64,000 nt of DNA, taken from assembly GCA_017557525.1 (NCBI GenBank), contig JAFYYN010000147.1, positions 1-64,000 of the forward strand. The letters run 5' to 3'. A program made the translations under genes and the position numbers. The notes under the pieces are model-generated. The model was not told where the DNA came from. It made no database searches and saw nothing but the letters and a program-made list of their open reading frames with translations. Source of the DNA: Lachnospiraceae bacterium. GTDB lineage: Bacteria; Bacillota; Clostridia; Lachnospirales; Lachnospiraceae. Of this stretch, positions 54,136 to 62,664 are shown piece after piece; position 1 is the first letter of the stretch, and each line of letters opens with the position of its first letter.

Positions 54136-54474
54136 TCATTGGTTGATTTCGCCTGCCGGCAGCATTTTCGTTATGCCGAGCAGTGAATCAATCTTTTCTT
54201 TGTAAGTGAGCCACTCGCTCCTGAAGAAGTAAAGCTGCTGTTTTCCCGGAGGTGTTATCCGGTAGTACCTTCTGTTACGGCCCTGATATGGTTCATCATA
54301 GGTCTCAAGCAGGCCTGACTTCTGCAGTCTTCTAAGTACCGGATAAAGTGTTGATTCGGAGATGTCCACCACATCCATGACACGCTGTGTCAGTGTGTAT
54401 CCGTATACATCCTCTTTTTCAACAACTCCCAGCACACACGCATCGAGTAGCGGAGCTGTTAACTGATAAGTCAT
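54136..54474 (-). CDS. PadR-family transcriptional regulator
   Basis: A 112-residue PadR protein: LTAPLLDACVLGVVEKEDVY, GYTLTQRVMDVVDISESTLY, PVLRRLQKSGLLETYDEPYQ, then GRNRRYYRITPPGKQQL. PadR regulators repress membrane-stress genes and are released by a signal molecule. The ATG at 54474 has AAAGGGATGATAAA before it; the frame goes further upstream through the promoter. Four GTATAATA repeats in that promoter are probable autoregulatory operators. First gene of the PadR-DUF1700-DUF4097 unit. Confidence 0.92.
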   Translation of the reverse strand: MTYQLTAPLLDACVLGVVEKEDVYGYTLTQRVMDVVDISESTLYPVLRRLQKSGLLETYDEPYQGRNRRYYRITPPGKQQLYFFRSEWLTYKEKIDSLLGITKMLPAGEINQ

Positions 54475-54501
54475 TTTATCATCCCTTTCTTTTTTGTTCT
54501 T

Positions 54502-54573
54502 GTATAATATATGTAACTCGTATAATATCTTGTCGACGTATAATACTATACACCGTATAATATTGTTTGTCAA
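54502..54573 (-). promoter_or_regulatory. PadR promoter with four phased GTATAATA operators
   Basis: The minus-strand promoter is TTGACA (54568-54573), 17 bases, TATAGT (54545-54550). GTATAATA is repeated on the plus strand at 54502, 54520, 54538 and 54555, every 17-18 bases, covering the promoter and leader. Such spacing suits binding of several PadR dimers side by side. Confidence 0.75.
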
Positions 54574-54697
54574 GCATTATTTTAAAAATTTTTTAAAAAT
54601 TTTTTGATACTCTGAAAGTCCTTGAAAATACAGGGTTTTCGCAGGGTGTAAGTTGATTTGTTTGAGATATCCTATGTAATTTTTGGAAGAAATGTGG

Positions 54698-54790
54698 TAT
54701 AATTTCCCATGTTGTCAATCGGATTTATGGTTTGAGGCATGGGCACCTCAAACCGAAAGTCATGAGATTACATAACCTTATGACTAAAAC
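54698..54790 (+). promoter_or_regulatory. Extended -10 promoter and structured leader of the CDF exporter gene
   Basis: TGTGGTATAAT ends at 54703, an extended -10 without a good -35. The leader then holds a perfect hairpin GGTTTGAGG...CTCAAACC (about 54728-54754) and an inverted repeat AGTCAT...ATGACT (about 54760-54786). No known metal riboswitch consensus was recognised. Confidence 0.4.
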
Positions 54791-54802
54791 TAAAAGCCTA
54801 TA

Positions 54803-55972
54803 ATGATACGAACCATGACTAGTTTATTGGAAAAGATATTTATTAAAGATAAAAAAGACCGGTCCGCATACGGAGTGCTGGCCGGGATAGTCGGCATAAT
54901 ATGTAATGTTTTCTTATTTATAGGAAAGCTTATAATCGGACTGCTTATCAATTCTTCGGCAGTAATGACGGACAGCTTTAACAATCTGTCGGATGCAGCT
55001 TCTTCTGTCATAAGTCTCGTAGGGGCAAAGCTTGCGGCAAAGCCTGCGGACAAGGAGCATCCGTTCGGGCATGGAAGGTATGAATACATAGTTGCGCTGA
55101 TAGTTTCCTTCCTTATATTAGAGGTCGGAATCTCGTGCTTTAAAACTTCCATAGACAAGATCTTCCACCCGGAGGACCTGAACATTTCTCTTATAGCACT
55201 TATCATACTGGTAGTTTCTGTTTTGGTTAAGGTCTGGCTTTCGCTGTTTAACAGGAAGCTCGGGAAAAAGATAGATTCCAAGGTCTTACTTGCTACTGCA
55301 AGGGATGCTTTGGGAGATGTTTTTGTTACTTCCGCAACCATCGTTTCATTATTAATATACAGATTCCTTGACTGGAACGTGGACGGTCATATGGGATGCA
55401 TAGTGGCAATACTTGTTCTCTGGGCCGGCATCAGTGTTGCAAGGGATACAATTGAGCCCCTTTTGGGCGAGGCGGTTCCCGAAGGCTTGTATAAAGAAAT
55501 ATGCGAGAAGGTATGTTCATATGATGGGATAGAAGGCACTCACGATCTGATAGTGCACAGTTACGGGCCGACCAGGCGCATGGCATCCGTTCATGCTGAG
55601 ATTAAAAATAATCTTTCCATTGAAACCGCGCATGAGATAGTTGACAAGATAGAGCAGGATGTGTTAAAAGACCTTAACATTTTCCTGGTCATCCACATGG
55701 ACCCCATAGACACTGATAACGAAACTGTTAACCGCTGCAGGGAAATAGTAAGTGAAAAAGTTAAGGAAAAAGAGGCTTCTGCTACGATACATGATTTCAG
55801 AATGGTAAGCGGTACCGGACAGATCAATCTTATATTTGATTTAGTGCTTCCATATTCTTATAGGAAGGAAGATGGTAAGCATTTTACCGAAGATCTGGAA
55901 AAAACTTTAAAAGAGGTTGATCCGAGATATAACTGCGTAATTACCGTAGAACATTCCTATGTGAATCAGTGA
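54803..55972 (+). CDS. Cation diffusion facilitator (divalent metal exporter)
   Basis: A 389-residue CDF protein: six membrane segments (about 25-215), with the metal-site motifs in segment II (MTDSFNNLSDAASS; D57, D64) and HPFGHGRYE (86-94), and a further site in segment V (ATARDALGDVF). A soluble C-terminal domain of about 170 residues follows, longer than in short CDFs. CDF proteins export Zn, Mn, Fe or Co. No clear ribosome binding site is seen before the ATG at 54803; an ATG at 54815 is an alternative. Structured leader upstream. Followed after 18 bases by a membrane protein gene. Confidence 0.9.
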   Translation: MIRTMTSLLEKIFIKDKKDRSAYGVLAGIVGIICNVFLFIGKLIIGLLINSSAVMTDSFNNLSDAASSVISLVGAKLAAKPADKEHPFGHGRYEYIVALIVSFLILEVGISCFKTSIDKIFHPEDLNISLIALIILVVSVLVKVWLSLFNRKLGKKIDSKVLLATARDALGDVFVTSATIVSLLIYRFLDWNVDGHMGCIVAILVLWAGISVARDTIEPLLGEAVPEGLYKEICEKVCSYDGIEGTHDLIVHSYGPTRRMASVHAEIKNNLSIETAHEIVDKIEQDVLKDLNIFLVIHMDPIDTDNETVNRCREIVSEKVKEKEASATIHDFRMVSGTGQINLIFDLVLPYSYRKEDGKHFTEDLEKTLKEVDPRYNCVITVEHSYVNQ

Positions 55973-55990
55973 TAGATATAGGTATTAAGG

Positions 55991-57754
55991 ATGGAAAAGA
56001 ACGGTCAGAAGAGTAAAGGCATACATATAGGTAAAAATATCAACTTTGCAGTTAACGAAAAGTCATTAAAATTTGTGATCACTTATTCTTGCGTAATCTC
56101 TGCGCTTGAACTCTTAGCTTACGGAGTGGGCGGGTTTTTCTCTGTACTGGCCGCATATACATGGCTGCTTACCGGAGTTTTCTGGCTGGGATATTTTCTC
56201 ACACATGTTGGATGCAGGATAGTAAAAGACATAAAAGAGAAAAAGTTTATTCTCTTAGGCGGATTCCTTTTACTTATTATTTTCTTATTTACTTTTATAG
56301 GTAATATTACTTTTTCAGATATTAATCCTGATGCTACCCAGCAGGTGGCGGCAGGGCTTAAGTCTTTTGAGCAGAGTGACCTGAATTATACTGGAATTGC
56401 TTTTTTGGGGTATCCCAACAGACAGTATGTATTGGCAGCTATCCCGGCACTCATTTTCGGGCGCAGGATATGGACTCTTCACGCAGGTTTTGGGTTATTG
56501 TTCCTTATAGGGTTAACGGTGCTTTTTCTTAATTTGCGTGAGTGGCTTATCCGCAGGAATCTGAAAGAGGAATATGCCCTTATCCCCTGTTATGCATTTC
56601 TTGTTTTTCCCTTTATTCCGGAATACTATATGAATTTTGAGCAGGCTATCACTCCTGTTGCCCTTACCATGATAGGGGTAGGGCTTTGTCTGAGGTTGCT
56701 GATGGATGCAGATATTCTGGCAATTCTTTCCTTATCTTATTTAGGCTGCCTGATGGCAGATTCCTATACGCCGGTTCTGGCATCCATGGGGTTACTGCTT
56801 GTATTCTTATGTATGTACCGCATTTTACCAAAGGTTGGGTTACCTATAGGAAATGAAAAAAACGTTAGGCTTGTTTCTTACACCTGCTTCGGGTGCGCCG
56901 GAAATATACTGGTGTTCTTTATAGCAACATATTTATCCGGGCGGTCGGACAGGCTGACAGATTTTAGGGAAGGAACAACCATAGTTAAAACAGCTTATGG
57001 AGCCTGGAAGGATTTCTTTACGGATGCCAATGCGAGATTTTTGGGTATATTTGGCGGAGCCATCATATTGTATATGCTGCTTTCAGTAACTTTAAGGCTA
57101 AAGATATTTGACCTTATTGTAACGCTGTGGGTTTTGGGAGTGGTATTTTTCTCTGACTATATGACGGGTTACACCGCATACGAAAAAGCCTGGGTAATGC
57201 AGAGAAATATGGTGGTTATCCCTGTACTTACCGTCTGCATTTTCTTAAAAATATCCGAGTTTTTAAAACGTCACGGAATGGCTGTTTCAAAGGTAGTACA
57301 GATGATAATTCTAGTATTTTTCTTTTCGGCAGGTCTTTATAATTTTTCGCAGCCCCATCGCTCATTTAAATATTTTGGATATGTACAGCCCATGAAATAT
57401 GCTCTGGAATACATAGATGAAATCTTAGATGAAAACGGATTAAAAGCCACGGATGAATTTAATATCATAATCTATACTGATAATGTGCTCGAGAGTAATA
57501 TCCGGGATTATGCTGCGTTTTTATATCCGAATGCCAGGACATATTCTGAATCAGGTTACCTTTTTAACAGCGTGGTTGATATTTCAAAGCCCAGCATATA
57601 TTTAGCAGAAGATAACAGGCTTAAGACCTTGGATCCGGATTTAGTAAATTCAGAGGCATATTTAAGGTTTTTAAAAATTGCTTCGAGCTCGAAAAAATAT
57701 AAGAATTACAGGTATGATACCGAGGTAATCTGGTACAGTAAATTTGTGAAGTGA
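55991..57754 (+). CDS. Polytopic membrane protein, possibly a GT-C-type glycosyltransferase
   Basis: A 587-residue protein with about 12 hydrophobic segments. The first large outside loop carries FSDINPDATQQVAAGL (about 109-124), where an acidic residue after the first long loop is typical of GT-C glycosyltransferases that use lipid-linked sugars, and the C-terminal 100 residues form a soluble domain. No family was recognised with certainty, so the catalytic call is inference. It starts 18 bases behind the CDF gene with AAGGATGG overlapping the ATG, suggesting cotranscription. Confidence 0.5.
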   Translation: MEKNGQKSKGIHIGKNINFAVNEKSLKFVITYSCVISALELLAYGVGGFFSVLAAYTWLLTGVFWLGYFLTHVGCRIVKDIKEKKFILLGGFLLLIIFLFTFIGNITFSDINPDATQQVAAGLKSFEQSDLNYTGIAFLGYPNRQYVLAAIPALIFGRRIWTLHAGFGLLFLIGLTVLFLNLREWLIRRNLKEEYALIPCYAFLVFPFIPEYYMNFEQAITPVALTMIGVGLCLRLLMDADILAILSLSYLGCLMADSYTPVLASMGLLLVFLCMYRILPKVGLPIGNEKNVRLVSYTCFGCAGNILVFFIATYLSGRSDRLTDFREGTTIVKTAYGAWKDFFTDANARFLGIFGGAIILYMLLSVTLRLKIFDLIVTLWVLGVVFFSDYMTGYTAYEKAWVMQRNMVVIPVLTVCIFLKISEFLKRHGMAVSKVVQMIILVFFFSAGLYNFSQPHRSFKYFGYVQPMKYALEYIDEILDENGLKATDEFNIIIYTDNVLESNIRDYAAFLYPNARTYSESGYLFNSVVDISKPSIYLAEDNRLKTLDPDLVNSEAYLRFLKIASSSKKYKNYRYDTEVIWYSKFVK

Positions 57755-57915
57755 TAACATAGTAAAAAATTGGTCAAAATTTTTCTATATTTAGGGAACC
57801 CGAAAAATTTTTCCTTCGTCTAATCATCAAACAAGAAGATAAAAAGCATACGGATCCGAATTTATTTTTCTTAGATGAAATTAGTTTATTAAAAAACAGA
57901 CGGAGGAAATTAAAT

Positions 57916-59577
57916 ATGAAGAAACGTGCAATAGCAATAATATTATCATTAGTTTTAGTATTGGGACTTACAGCCTGCAGTTCAGCAAAAAGAGACACTT
58001 CCGCAAATTATGCGGTATCAACTACAAGTAATCAGGTATCACAGTCATATAATTACAAGGGTGATGCTACAAAAGATGCCGGTGAAACCTCAAGATACTT
58101 TGATCTGGCAGTTACAGAAAGCCCTGCATCTTATGAAGCAATTGGTACAGAAAACCAGACACTCGATATAGAGTGGAACACTGAGGAATATAAACATATC
58201 GATGAGAATGGCTGGAAATCAGTAAATGTTTCACCTTTCTCAACATTTGCAGCAGATGTTGATACCGCTTCCTACGCAAATCTTCGCCGCATGATCAACT
58301 ACGGACAGAGGATCCCTGAGGATGCAGTAAGGATCGAGGAACTTATCAATTACTTTAGTTATGATTACGTAGCACCTTCAAACAACGAGCCCTTCTCTAT
58401 CACAACAGAAATGGCTCCCTGCCCTTGGAATGACCAGACAGAACTTCTTATGGTAGGCATCAAGGCTAAGGATATCGACATGAGCCAGAGGAAAGCTTCC
58501 AACCTTGTATTCCTTGTAGATGTTTCCGGTTCAATGGAAGGCGCTGACAGGTTAGGTCTTGTACAGTCATCTTTCAAGATGCTCACAGAAGAGCTTGGAC
58601 AGAATGACCGTGTTTCTCTTGTAACATATGCATCAGGCGATAAGGTTGTATTTGAAGGTCTTTCGGGCGCTAACAAGAAAGAGATCACCGAGAAGGTTGA
58701 GGACTTATTTGCAGGCGGCGGAACAAATGGTTCCAAGGGTATCCAGACAGCATATGAGATAGCAGAGAAGTACTTTATTGAAGGCGGAAACAACCGTATA
58801 ATCCTTGCAACAGACGGCGACCTTAATATCGGTATCACAGATGAAGGCTCACTTACAAGGCTTGTAAAGGAAAAGGCAAAGAGTGGCGTATTCCTTTCAG
58901 TACTTGGCTTTGGCTGGGGCAATCTTTCTGACAGCCGTATGGAAGCTCTTGCAGATAACGGAAACGGAAACTACAATTACATTGATTCTTTAACCGAAGC
59001 AAAGAAGGTTTTAGTTGACGAAATGGGCGGCACTCTTTTCACAGTTGCAAAGGATACAAAGATCCAGGTTGAATTTAACCCCGCGCTTATCAAGGGCTAC
59101 CGTCTTATCGGATACGAGAACAGAGCAATGGCAGCAGAGGATTTCAATGACGACAAGAAGGACGGCGGCGAGATCGGTGCAGGCCATACCGTTACAGCTC
59201 TTTATGAGATAGCTTTAAAGGACAGCGAGCAGGAGATACCTGAGGTTGAGTCAAAGTACTCCGCAAAGGCTGATGATGCAGCAGAGTTATCCGGCGAATA
59301 TCTGACAGTTAATATCAGATACAAGGAGCCCGATGGCGATACAAGTTTTCTGATCACACGTTCAGTTGACTCCACAAGCTACAGCGATACAATGAGTGAA
59401 AATCTTTCATGGGCAGCAGGCGTTGCACAGGCAGGTATGCTTATCAGAAAATCCGAATATGCAGGTACCAGCACAATGGCAGGTGTTATCGAAAGACTTT
59501 CAGCACTTGATTCTACTAAGAATGACGAGTACAGACAGGAATTCTGCGAGCTTATGAAGAGTGTTAATATCAAGTAA
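57916..59577 (+). CDS. VWA-domain lipoprotein (YfbK-like)
   Basis: A 553-residue lipoprotein: signal peptide with lipobox LGLTAC (anchor C21), a serine/threonine-rich stretch, then a vWA N-terminal region (VNVSPFSTFAADVDTASYAN, IRI-like EELINYFSYDY), the VWA domain with metal site DVSGSM (about 202-207) and ATDGDLNIG, and a C-terminal DUF3520-like part (AAGVAQAGMLIRKSEYAG). Similar proteins (YfbK/YfbL group) sit outside the membrane of many anaerobes; role unknown, probably metal-dependent protein binding. ACGGAGG precedes the ATG. The 160-base spacer before it shows no clear promoter. Confidence 0.88.
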   Translation: MKKRAIAIILSLVLVLGLTACSSAKRDTSANYAVSTTSNQVSQSYNYKGDATKDAGETSRYFDLAVTESPASYEAIGTENQTLDIEWNTEEYKHIDENGWKSVNVSPFSTFAADVDTASYANLRRMINYGQRIPEDAVRIEELINYFSYDYVAPSNNEPFSITTEMAPCPWNDQTELLMVGIKAKDIDMSQRKASNLVFLVDVSGSMEGADRLGLVQSSFKMLTEELGQNDRVSLVTYASGDKVVFEGLSGANKKEITEKVEDLFAGGGTNGSKGIQTAYEIAEKYFIEGGNNRIILATDGDLNIGITDEGSLTRLVKEKAKSGVFLSVLGFGWGNLSDSRMEALADNGNGNYNYIDSLTEAKKVLVDEMGGTLFTVAKDTKIQVEFNPALIKGYRLIGYENRAMAAEDFNDDKKDGGEIGAGHTVTALYEIALKDSEQEIPEVESKYSAKADDAAELSGEYLTVNIRYKEPDGDTSFLITRSVDSTSYSDTMSENLSWAAGVAQAGMLIRKSEYAGTSTMAGVIERLSALDSTKNDEYRQEFCELMKSVNIK

Positions 59578-59598
59578 ATAGTGTTTTTACATCAAAAG

Positions 59599-59912
59599 GG
59601 GTCGTCTCACTTTTTTCTATAAGAAGTGCGGCGGCCCCTATCTTAATATCGCAAAAATGTCTGGCTCTGTCCGGGTAGCATCCCGAGACGGATTGTAGAC
59701 CGCAACGCCTCGTCAAACTTCCTCTAAGAGCAGCATTTAAAAGACGCTCAGCAGTGGCTTCGCGCTTTTAGCTGCTCTAAGAGGTGATTTTGACTCGGCT
59801 AAAACCGCGGGTCCGTCGGACAAATACAATCCGTCTCGGGAGCATACCCGTCACGAGCCACATTTTCTTGCGATATTAAGATTTACGCCACGCCCGAGCC
59901 GCCGCCGCACTT
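59599..59912. repeat. Nested palindrome / multi-layer structured element behind the VWA gene
   Basis: Layers from outside: 59624-59636 with 59900-59912 (13 bp), 59642-59667 with 59855-59880 (about 24 of 26 paired), CGGGT with ACCCG, then a symmetric internal loop AGCAT opposite AGCAT, then 59682-59697 with 59825-59840 (16 bp perfect), then CCTCTAAGAGCAGC against GCTGCTCTAAGAGG with one mismatch, and finally TAAAAG with CTTTTA. A separate hairpin (59599-59638) uses the same left arm and could terminate the VWA transcript. It fills the gap 59578-59993 and has no open reading frame worth naming. Confidence 0.65.
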
Positions 59913-59993
59913 CAGCTCAAGTTCAACTTTTTTCAACAATAGAAAGAGTAGTAAAAAGAAAAACACAGTTTTGACTGTGCTTTTTGAAAATCA

Positions 59994-60302
59994 TTATTTA
60001 GTTAGAAGTCTGCTTATTGTGAGAAGAGCATCAGACTTTTCTGAATTCATGGATCTAAAATATTCTAATAAGAGTCGTTCTTTGTCAGACAAATAGGAAT
60101 TGCTTGCATTGTCATTAAAAAACTCTGCCATTGTTAATCCCATAGCTTCTATCAGTCGTTGTAAAGTATCAATAGCAGGTTGCCGAGTTCCATTTTCTAT
60201 TCCTTTGATGTGATGACCTGAAATACCAGTCATCTGAGTAAGTCTATATCTTGTAAGGCCTTTGTTTTCTCTTAAAATTTGAAGTTTCTTTCCGATATCC
60301 AT
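59994..60302 (-). CDS. XRE-family transcriptional regulator
   Basis: A 102-residue protein with a Cro/CI helix-turn-helix (LQILRENKGLTRYRLTQMTG, then ISGHHIKGIENGTRQPAIDT) and a helical C-terminus (NDNASNSYLSDKERLLLEYF) that probably dimerizes. The ATG at 60302 has GAAGGGGAT upstream; the frame extends to 60365 without ribosome binding site. It is divergent from the zinc-ribbon membrane protein gene. Two direct repeats in the shared spacer are candidate operators. Likely a local repressor of itself and the divergent gene. Confidence 0.82.
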   Translation of the reverse strand: MDIGKKLQILRENKGLTRYRLTQMTGISGHHIKGIENGTRQPAIDTLQRLIEAMGLTMAEFFNDNASNSYLSDKERLLLEYFRSMNSEKSDALLTISRLLTK

Positions 60303-60335
60303 TAAAAATCCCCTTCCATAACAGTCAAAATTATA

Positions 60336-60400
60336 TACCTTTTGGGCATGGAAAATAATTACCATTTGGGCTTGACTGTATGTAAATATAGGTATATAAT
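60336..60400 (+). promoter_or_regulatory. Promoter of the zinc-ribbon gene with XRE operator repeats
   Basis: TTGACT (60372-60377), 17 bases, TATAAT (60395-60400) point toward 60531. Direct repeats ACCTTTTGGGCATGG (60336-60350) and ACCATTTGGGCTTGA (60361-60375), 25 bases apart, overlap the -35; they fit binding of the divergent XRE protein. Confidence 0.7.
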
Positions 60401-60530
60401 CTATGTAAAATTAGTTAATTATTAGACTATTATTCATATTGAATATATATGGTGGTTAATAATTATAGAGGAAATAGGTTTTATTCCACAATAACATATG
60501 GAAGATTGATTTTGAAAGGTTAAAGTTATA

Positions 60531-61232
60531 ATGGCTACACTAGGATTAAAAAAGATAGAATGTCCTGCATGTAGTGGCTGCATAGAGTCTAAAGTTGTGG
60601 CAGAGGCATTAATGGCGGATCTTAAATTGATGAAGTGTCCGTTTTGTGGAGCGACAATATATTTAGAAGAAGAGGAAAGCTCTAATCAAAAAGGATATGA
60701 ATTTGAAAAAGGACGAATAAAGGCTCAAAAAGAATACGAAGCACAGGAAGCAAGAAGAAAAGAAGCCGAAAGAAAAAGCAGAGAACAAGAAGAAGCAAGA
60801 ATTGCGGCAATAAGAGCCAAAGAAGAGGAAGAACGCCAAAAAGAACAAGAAAAAATAAATGCGGTATGGCGTAAAAAAGAAAACCGTAAAGATTGGATTA
60901 TCACTATAGTAAAATATGCAATAGTCATATTTGTTGCTTTATTATTTGCACATGAGATGCAGTCATTTTTGTTTGGTTCACGATCAGCAGCACCCTGGAT
61001 TCTACCTAAGAAAAGCTGGATAACAACACTGATCGGACTAATAACGCTTTTATATATATTCGCTGGACCTATAATCGGAATTATATACGCTATTAAACAT
61101 CGTGATGAGAAGACTATGCTTATAGCCTTATGGTTGTGGTTATGGATAGTTATATGGACCGTGATAGTATATGCCGTGTCTAATCATTTTTCGATTTTTG
61201 AAGCTATTGCAGATATTTTAAGACAGCTATAA
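60531..61232 (+). CDS. Zinc-ribbon, coiled-coil, membrane protein of unknown function
   Basis: A 233-residue protein in three blocks: an N-terminal zinc ribbon with CPAC (11-14) and CPFC (36-39); a long charged helix of about residues 50-118 rich in Glu, Lys, Arg and Ala, a probable coiled coil; then three membrane segments (about 121-139, 160-183, 193-215). No family was recognised. The architecture suggests a cytoplasmic metal-binding head on a stalk tethered to the membrane. The leader of 130 bases from its promoter holds no clear structure. Possibly regulated by the divergent XRE protein; weak ribosome binding site (GAAAGG) 10 bases before the ATG. Confidence 0.7.
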   Translation: MATLGLKKIECPACSGCIESKVVAEALMADLKLMKCPFCGATIYLEEEESSNQKGYEFEKGRIKAQKEYEAQEARRKEAERKSREQEEARIAAIRAKEEEERQKEQEKINAVWRKKENRKDWIITIVKYAIVIFVALLFAHEMQSFLFGSRSAAPWILPKKSWITTLIGLITLLYIFAGPIIGIIYAIKHRDEKTMLIALWLWLWIVIWTVIVYAVSNHFSIFEAIADILRQL

Positions 61233-61320
61233 ATGTTAAATCTTTAGCATAATAGTATGGTAAATAGTGACCGTGATGATATTGGTTGCTTTTTATAAAT
61301 TTTTTAAGGAGGAGCATGAA

Positions 61321-62487
61321 ATGAGATTTGCTAAGAAAATGCTGGCAGTGATGTTAGCCGTAATTACGTTTTTGGGGGGTTTTAATTGTATTTCGATAAG
61401 TGCGAAAGAATTGACTCTTGCCGTACCCAAAATTAGTGTCAAGTTGATAGAGAATGGTGCGGCTATTAAAATTTCTATATCTAAAACTTCAGATGCTGAA
61501 GGATATGAAGTGTATTCAAATTGGTATGGTGAGATGTACGATGGATATAGGGAGATAGATCATAGCGCTAATAGAGATAATGTTATTATAAAGGAAAATT
61601 TGGAAAACAAAGAGTATTATGGATTATTAAAAACTGTAAAGAAGAACGGAACAAAAAAACGAACTGTGATTATACGTTCTTTACCTTCTGGTCAGTATAA
61701 TATTGCTGTACGTTCTTTCAATCAGAAAAAATATGGTACATTAACTTATAGCGATTTGAGTAAAGTGAAAAAAATTACTATAAAAGAAAAAGATGATAAA
61801 ACTTCTTTTGATTTTTCCAAGGTAAAAAAAGGTGATACTATCAGTTTTGGAGTATATGAACAAAATAATGACTTTACGGATGGAAGGGAACCCATTGAAT
61901 GGATTGTTCTCTCCAAGAATAAAACGCAGTTGTTTGTTGTAAGTAAATATTCTTTGGATTATTTGCCTTATAATTTGCATTGGTCACAGGTTACATGGGA
62001 AAATTGTACATTAAGAAAATGGCTTAATGAAAAGTTTTATAATACTGCTTTTTCTGAGGAAGAAAGAAAATTAATTAAATTATCTACAGTAGAAAACTAT
62101 GATAATGCTCTATATGCTACCCCAGCAGGAAATGATACAAAAGATTATATTTTTCTCCTTTCTCAATTAGACATGAAAAAATCTGACTATGGTTTTTCGG
62201 AAGATTACGATGTTTCTGATAACGCTCGCAAATGCGTGGCAACAGAATACGCTATTTCACAGGGACTTACCGTGACATTTTATAACCCTAAAGACAAAGA
62301 AACAGGATATTCATGGTGGTTACGTACACCTGGCAACGATATAGAAAGAGCAGTAATAGTAGGTGGAGTTGGAACAGTAAATTCTTTTGGAGCACGTGTT
62401 CATTCAAATGGTTTATCTTATGCAGGAAGTGGTTCCACAGATAGATATGCGGTACGCCCAGCTATGATTATAAAAATTGATAAATAA
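61321..62487 (+). CDS. Secreted protein with C-terminal DUF6273 domain
   Basis: A 388-residue exported protein. The signal peptide (MRFAKKMLAVMLAVITFLGG, cleavage probably after ISISA) is followed by a fibronectin-type-like region (about 30-150: SDAEGYEVYSNWYGEMYDGY, YNIAVRSFNQKKYGTLTYS) and the DUF6273 domain (from about 175: VKKGDTISFGVYEQNN, PIEWIVLSKNKTQLFVVSKY, NCTLRKWLNEKFYNTAFSEE, SWWLRTPGND, YAVRPAMIIKID). AAGGAGGAG lies before the ATG at 61321; the frame extends to 61267 without need. Similar to the lipoprotein at 45406 but without lipid anchor. A vestige of another such gene lies just behind. Confidence 0.82.
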   Translation: MRFAKKMLAVMLAVITFLGGFNCISISAKELTLAVPKISVKLIENGAAIKISISKTSDAEGYEVYSNWYGEMYDGYREIDHSANRDNVIIKENLENKEYYGLLKTVKKNGTKKRTVIIRSLPSGQYNIAVRSFNQKKYGTLTYSDLSKVKKITIKEKDDKTSFDFSKVKKGDTISFGVYEQNNDFTDGREPIEWIVLSKNKTQLFVVSKYSLDYLPYNLHWSQVTWENCTLRKWLNEKFYNTAFSEEERKLIKLSTVENYDNALYATPAGNDTKDYIFLLSQLDMKKSDYGFSEDYDVSDNARKCVATEYAISQGLTVTFYNPKDKETGYSWWLRTPGNDIERAVIVGGVGTVNSFGARVHSNGLSYAGSGSTDRYAVRPAMIIKIDK

Positions 62488-62560
62488 GCCTTATAGAAAT
62501 TCAATAATTACAAAAGGGGCTGTGAAAAAAGAGAGAGCAAATTTCTCTCCTGCTTCACAG

Positions 62561-62605
62561 CACGCAATTCGACCGGCTATAATTATTGATTTAAATCCAA
62601 AATAG
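62561..62605 (+). pseudogene. Vestige of a third DUF6273 gene (last 14 codons)
   Basis: The frame HAIRPAIIIDLNPK and stop matches the C-terminal ends of the two intact DUF6273 proteins (YAVRPAMIIKIDK; CVRPVIVLEMK). There is no start and no domain before it; the preceding bases form a hairpin. So it is a deletion remnant, implying the array once had another copy. Confidence 0.6.
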
Positions 62606-62618
62606 TAATTAAATCTTA

Positions 62619-62656
62619 TCCCCCAAGGTAGGAACCTAAGCTTCTACCTTGGGGGA
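62619..62656. terminator. Long palindromic hairpin between convergent genes
   Basis: TCCCCCAAGGTAG (62619-62631) pairs perfectly with CTACCTTGGGGGA (62644-62656) over a 12-base loop. It sits between the DUF6273 gene and the ATPase gene and probably ends both transcripts, though no long T-run follows. Confidence 0.55.
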
Positions 62657-62664
62657 TGGATATT

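Noticed and set aside
54698..54790. Leader before the CDF gene considered as a NiCo or Mn riboswitch
   Set aside because: The conserved core sequences of those classes were not found; only generic hairpins are visible.
60663..60928. Phenylalanine/serine-rich antisense frames over the zinc-ribbon gene
   Set aside because: They arise from the Glu/Lys-rich coiled-coil codons on the other strand and have no start signals.
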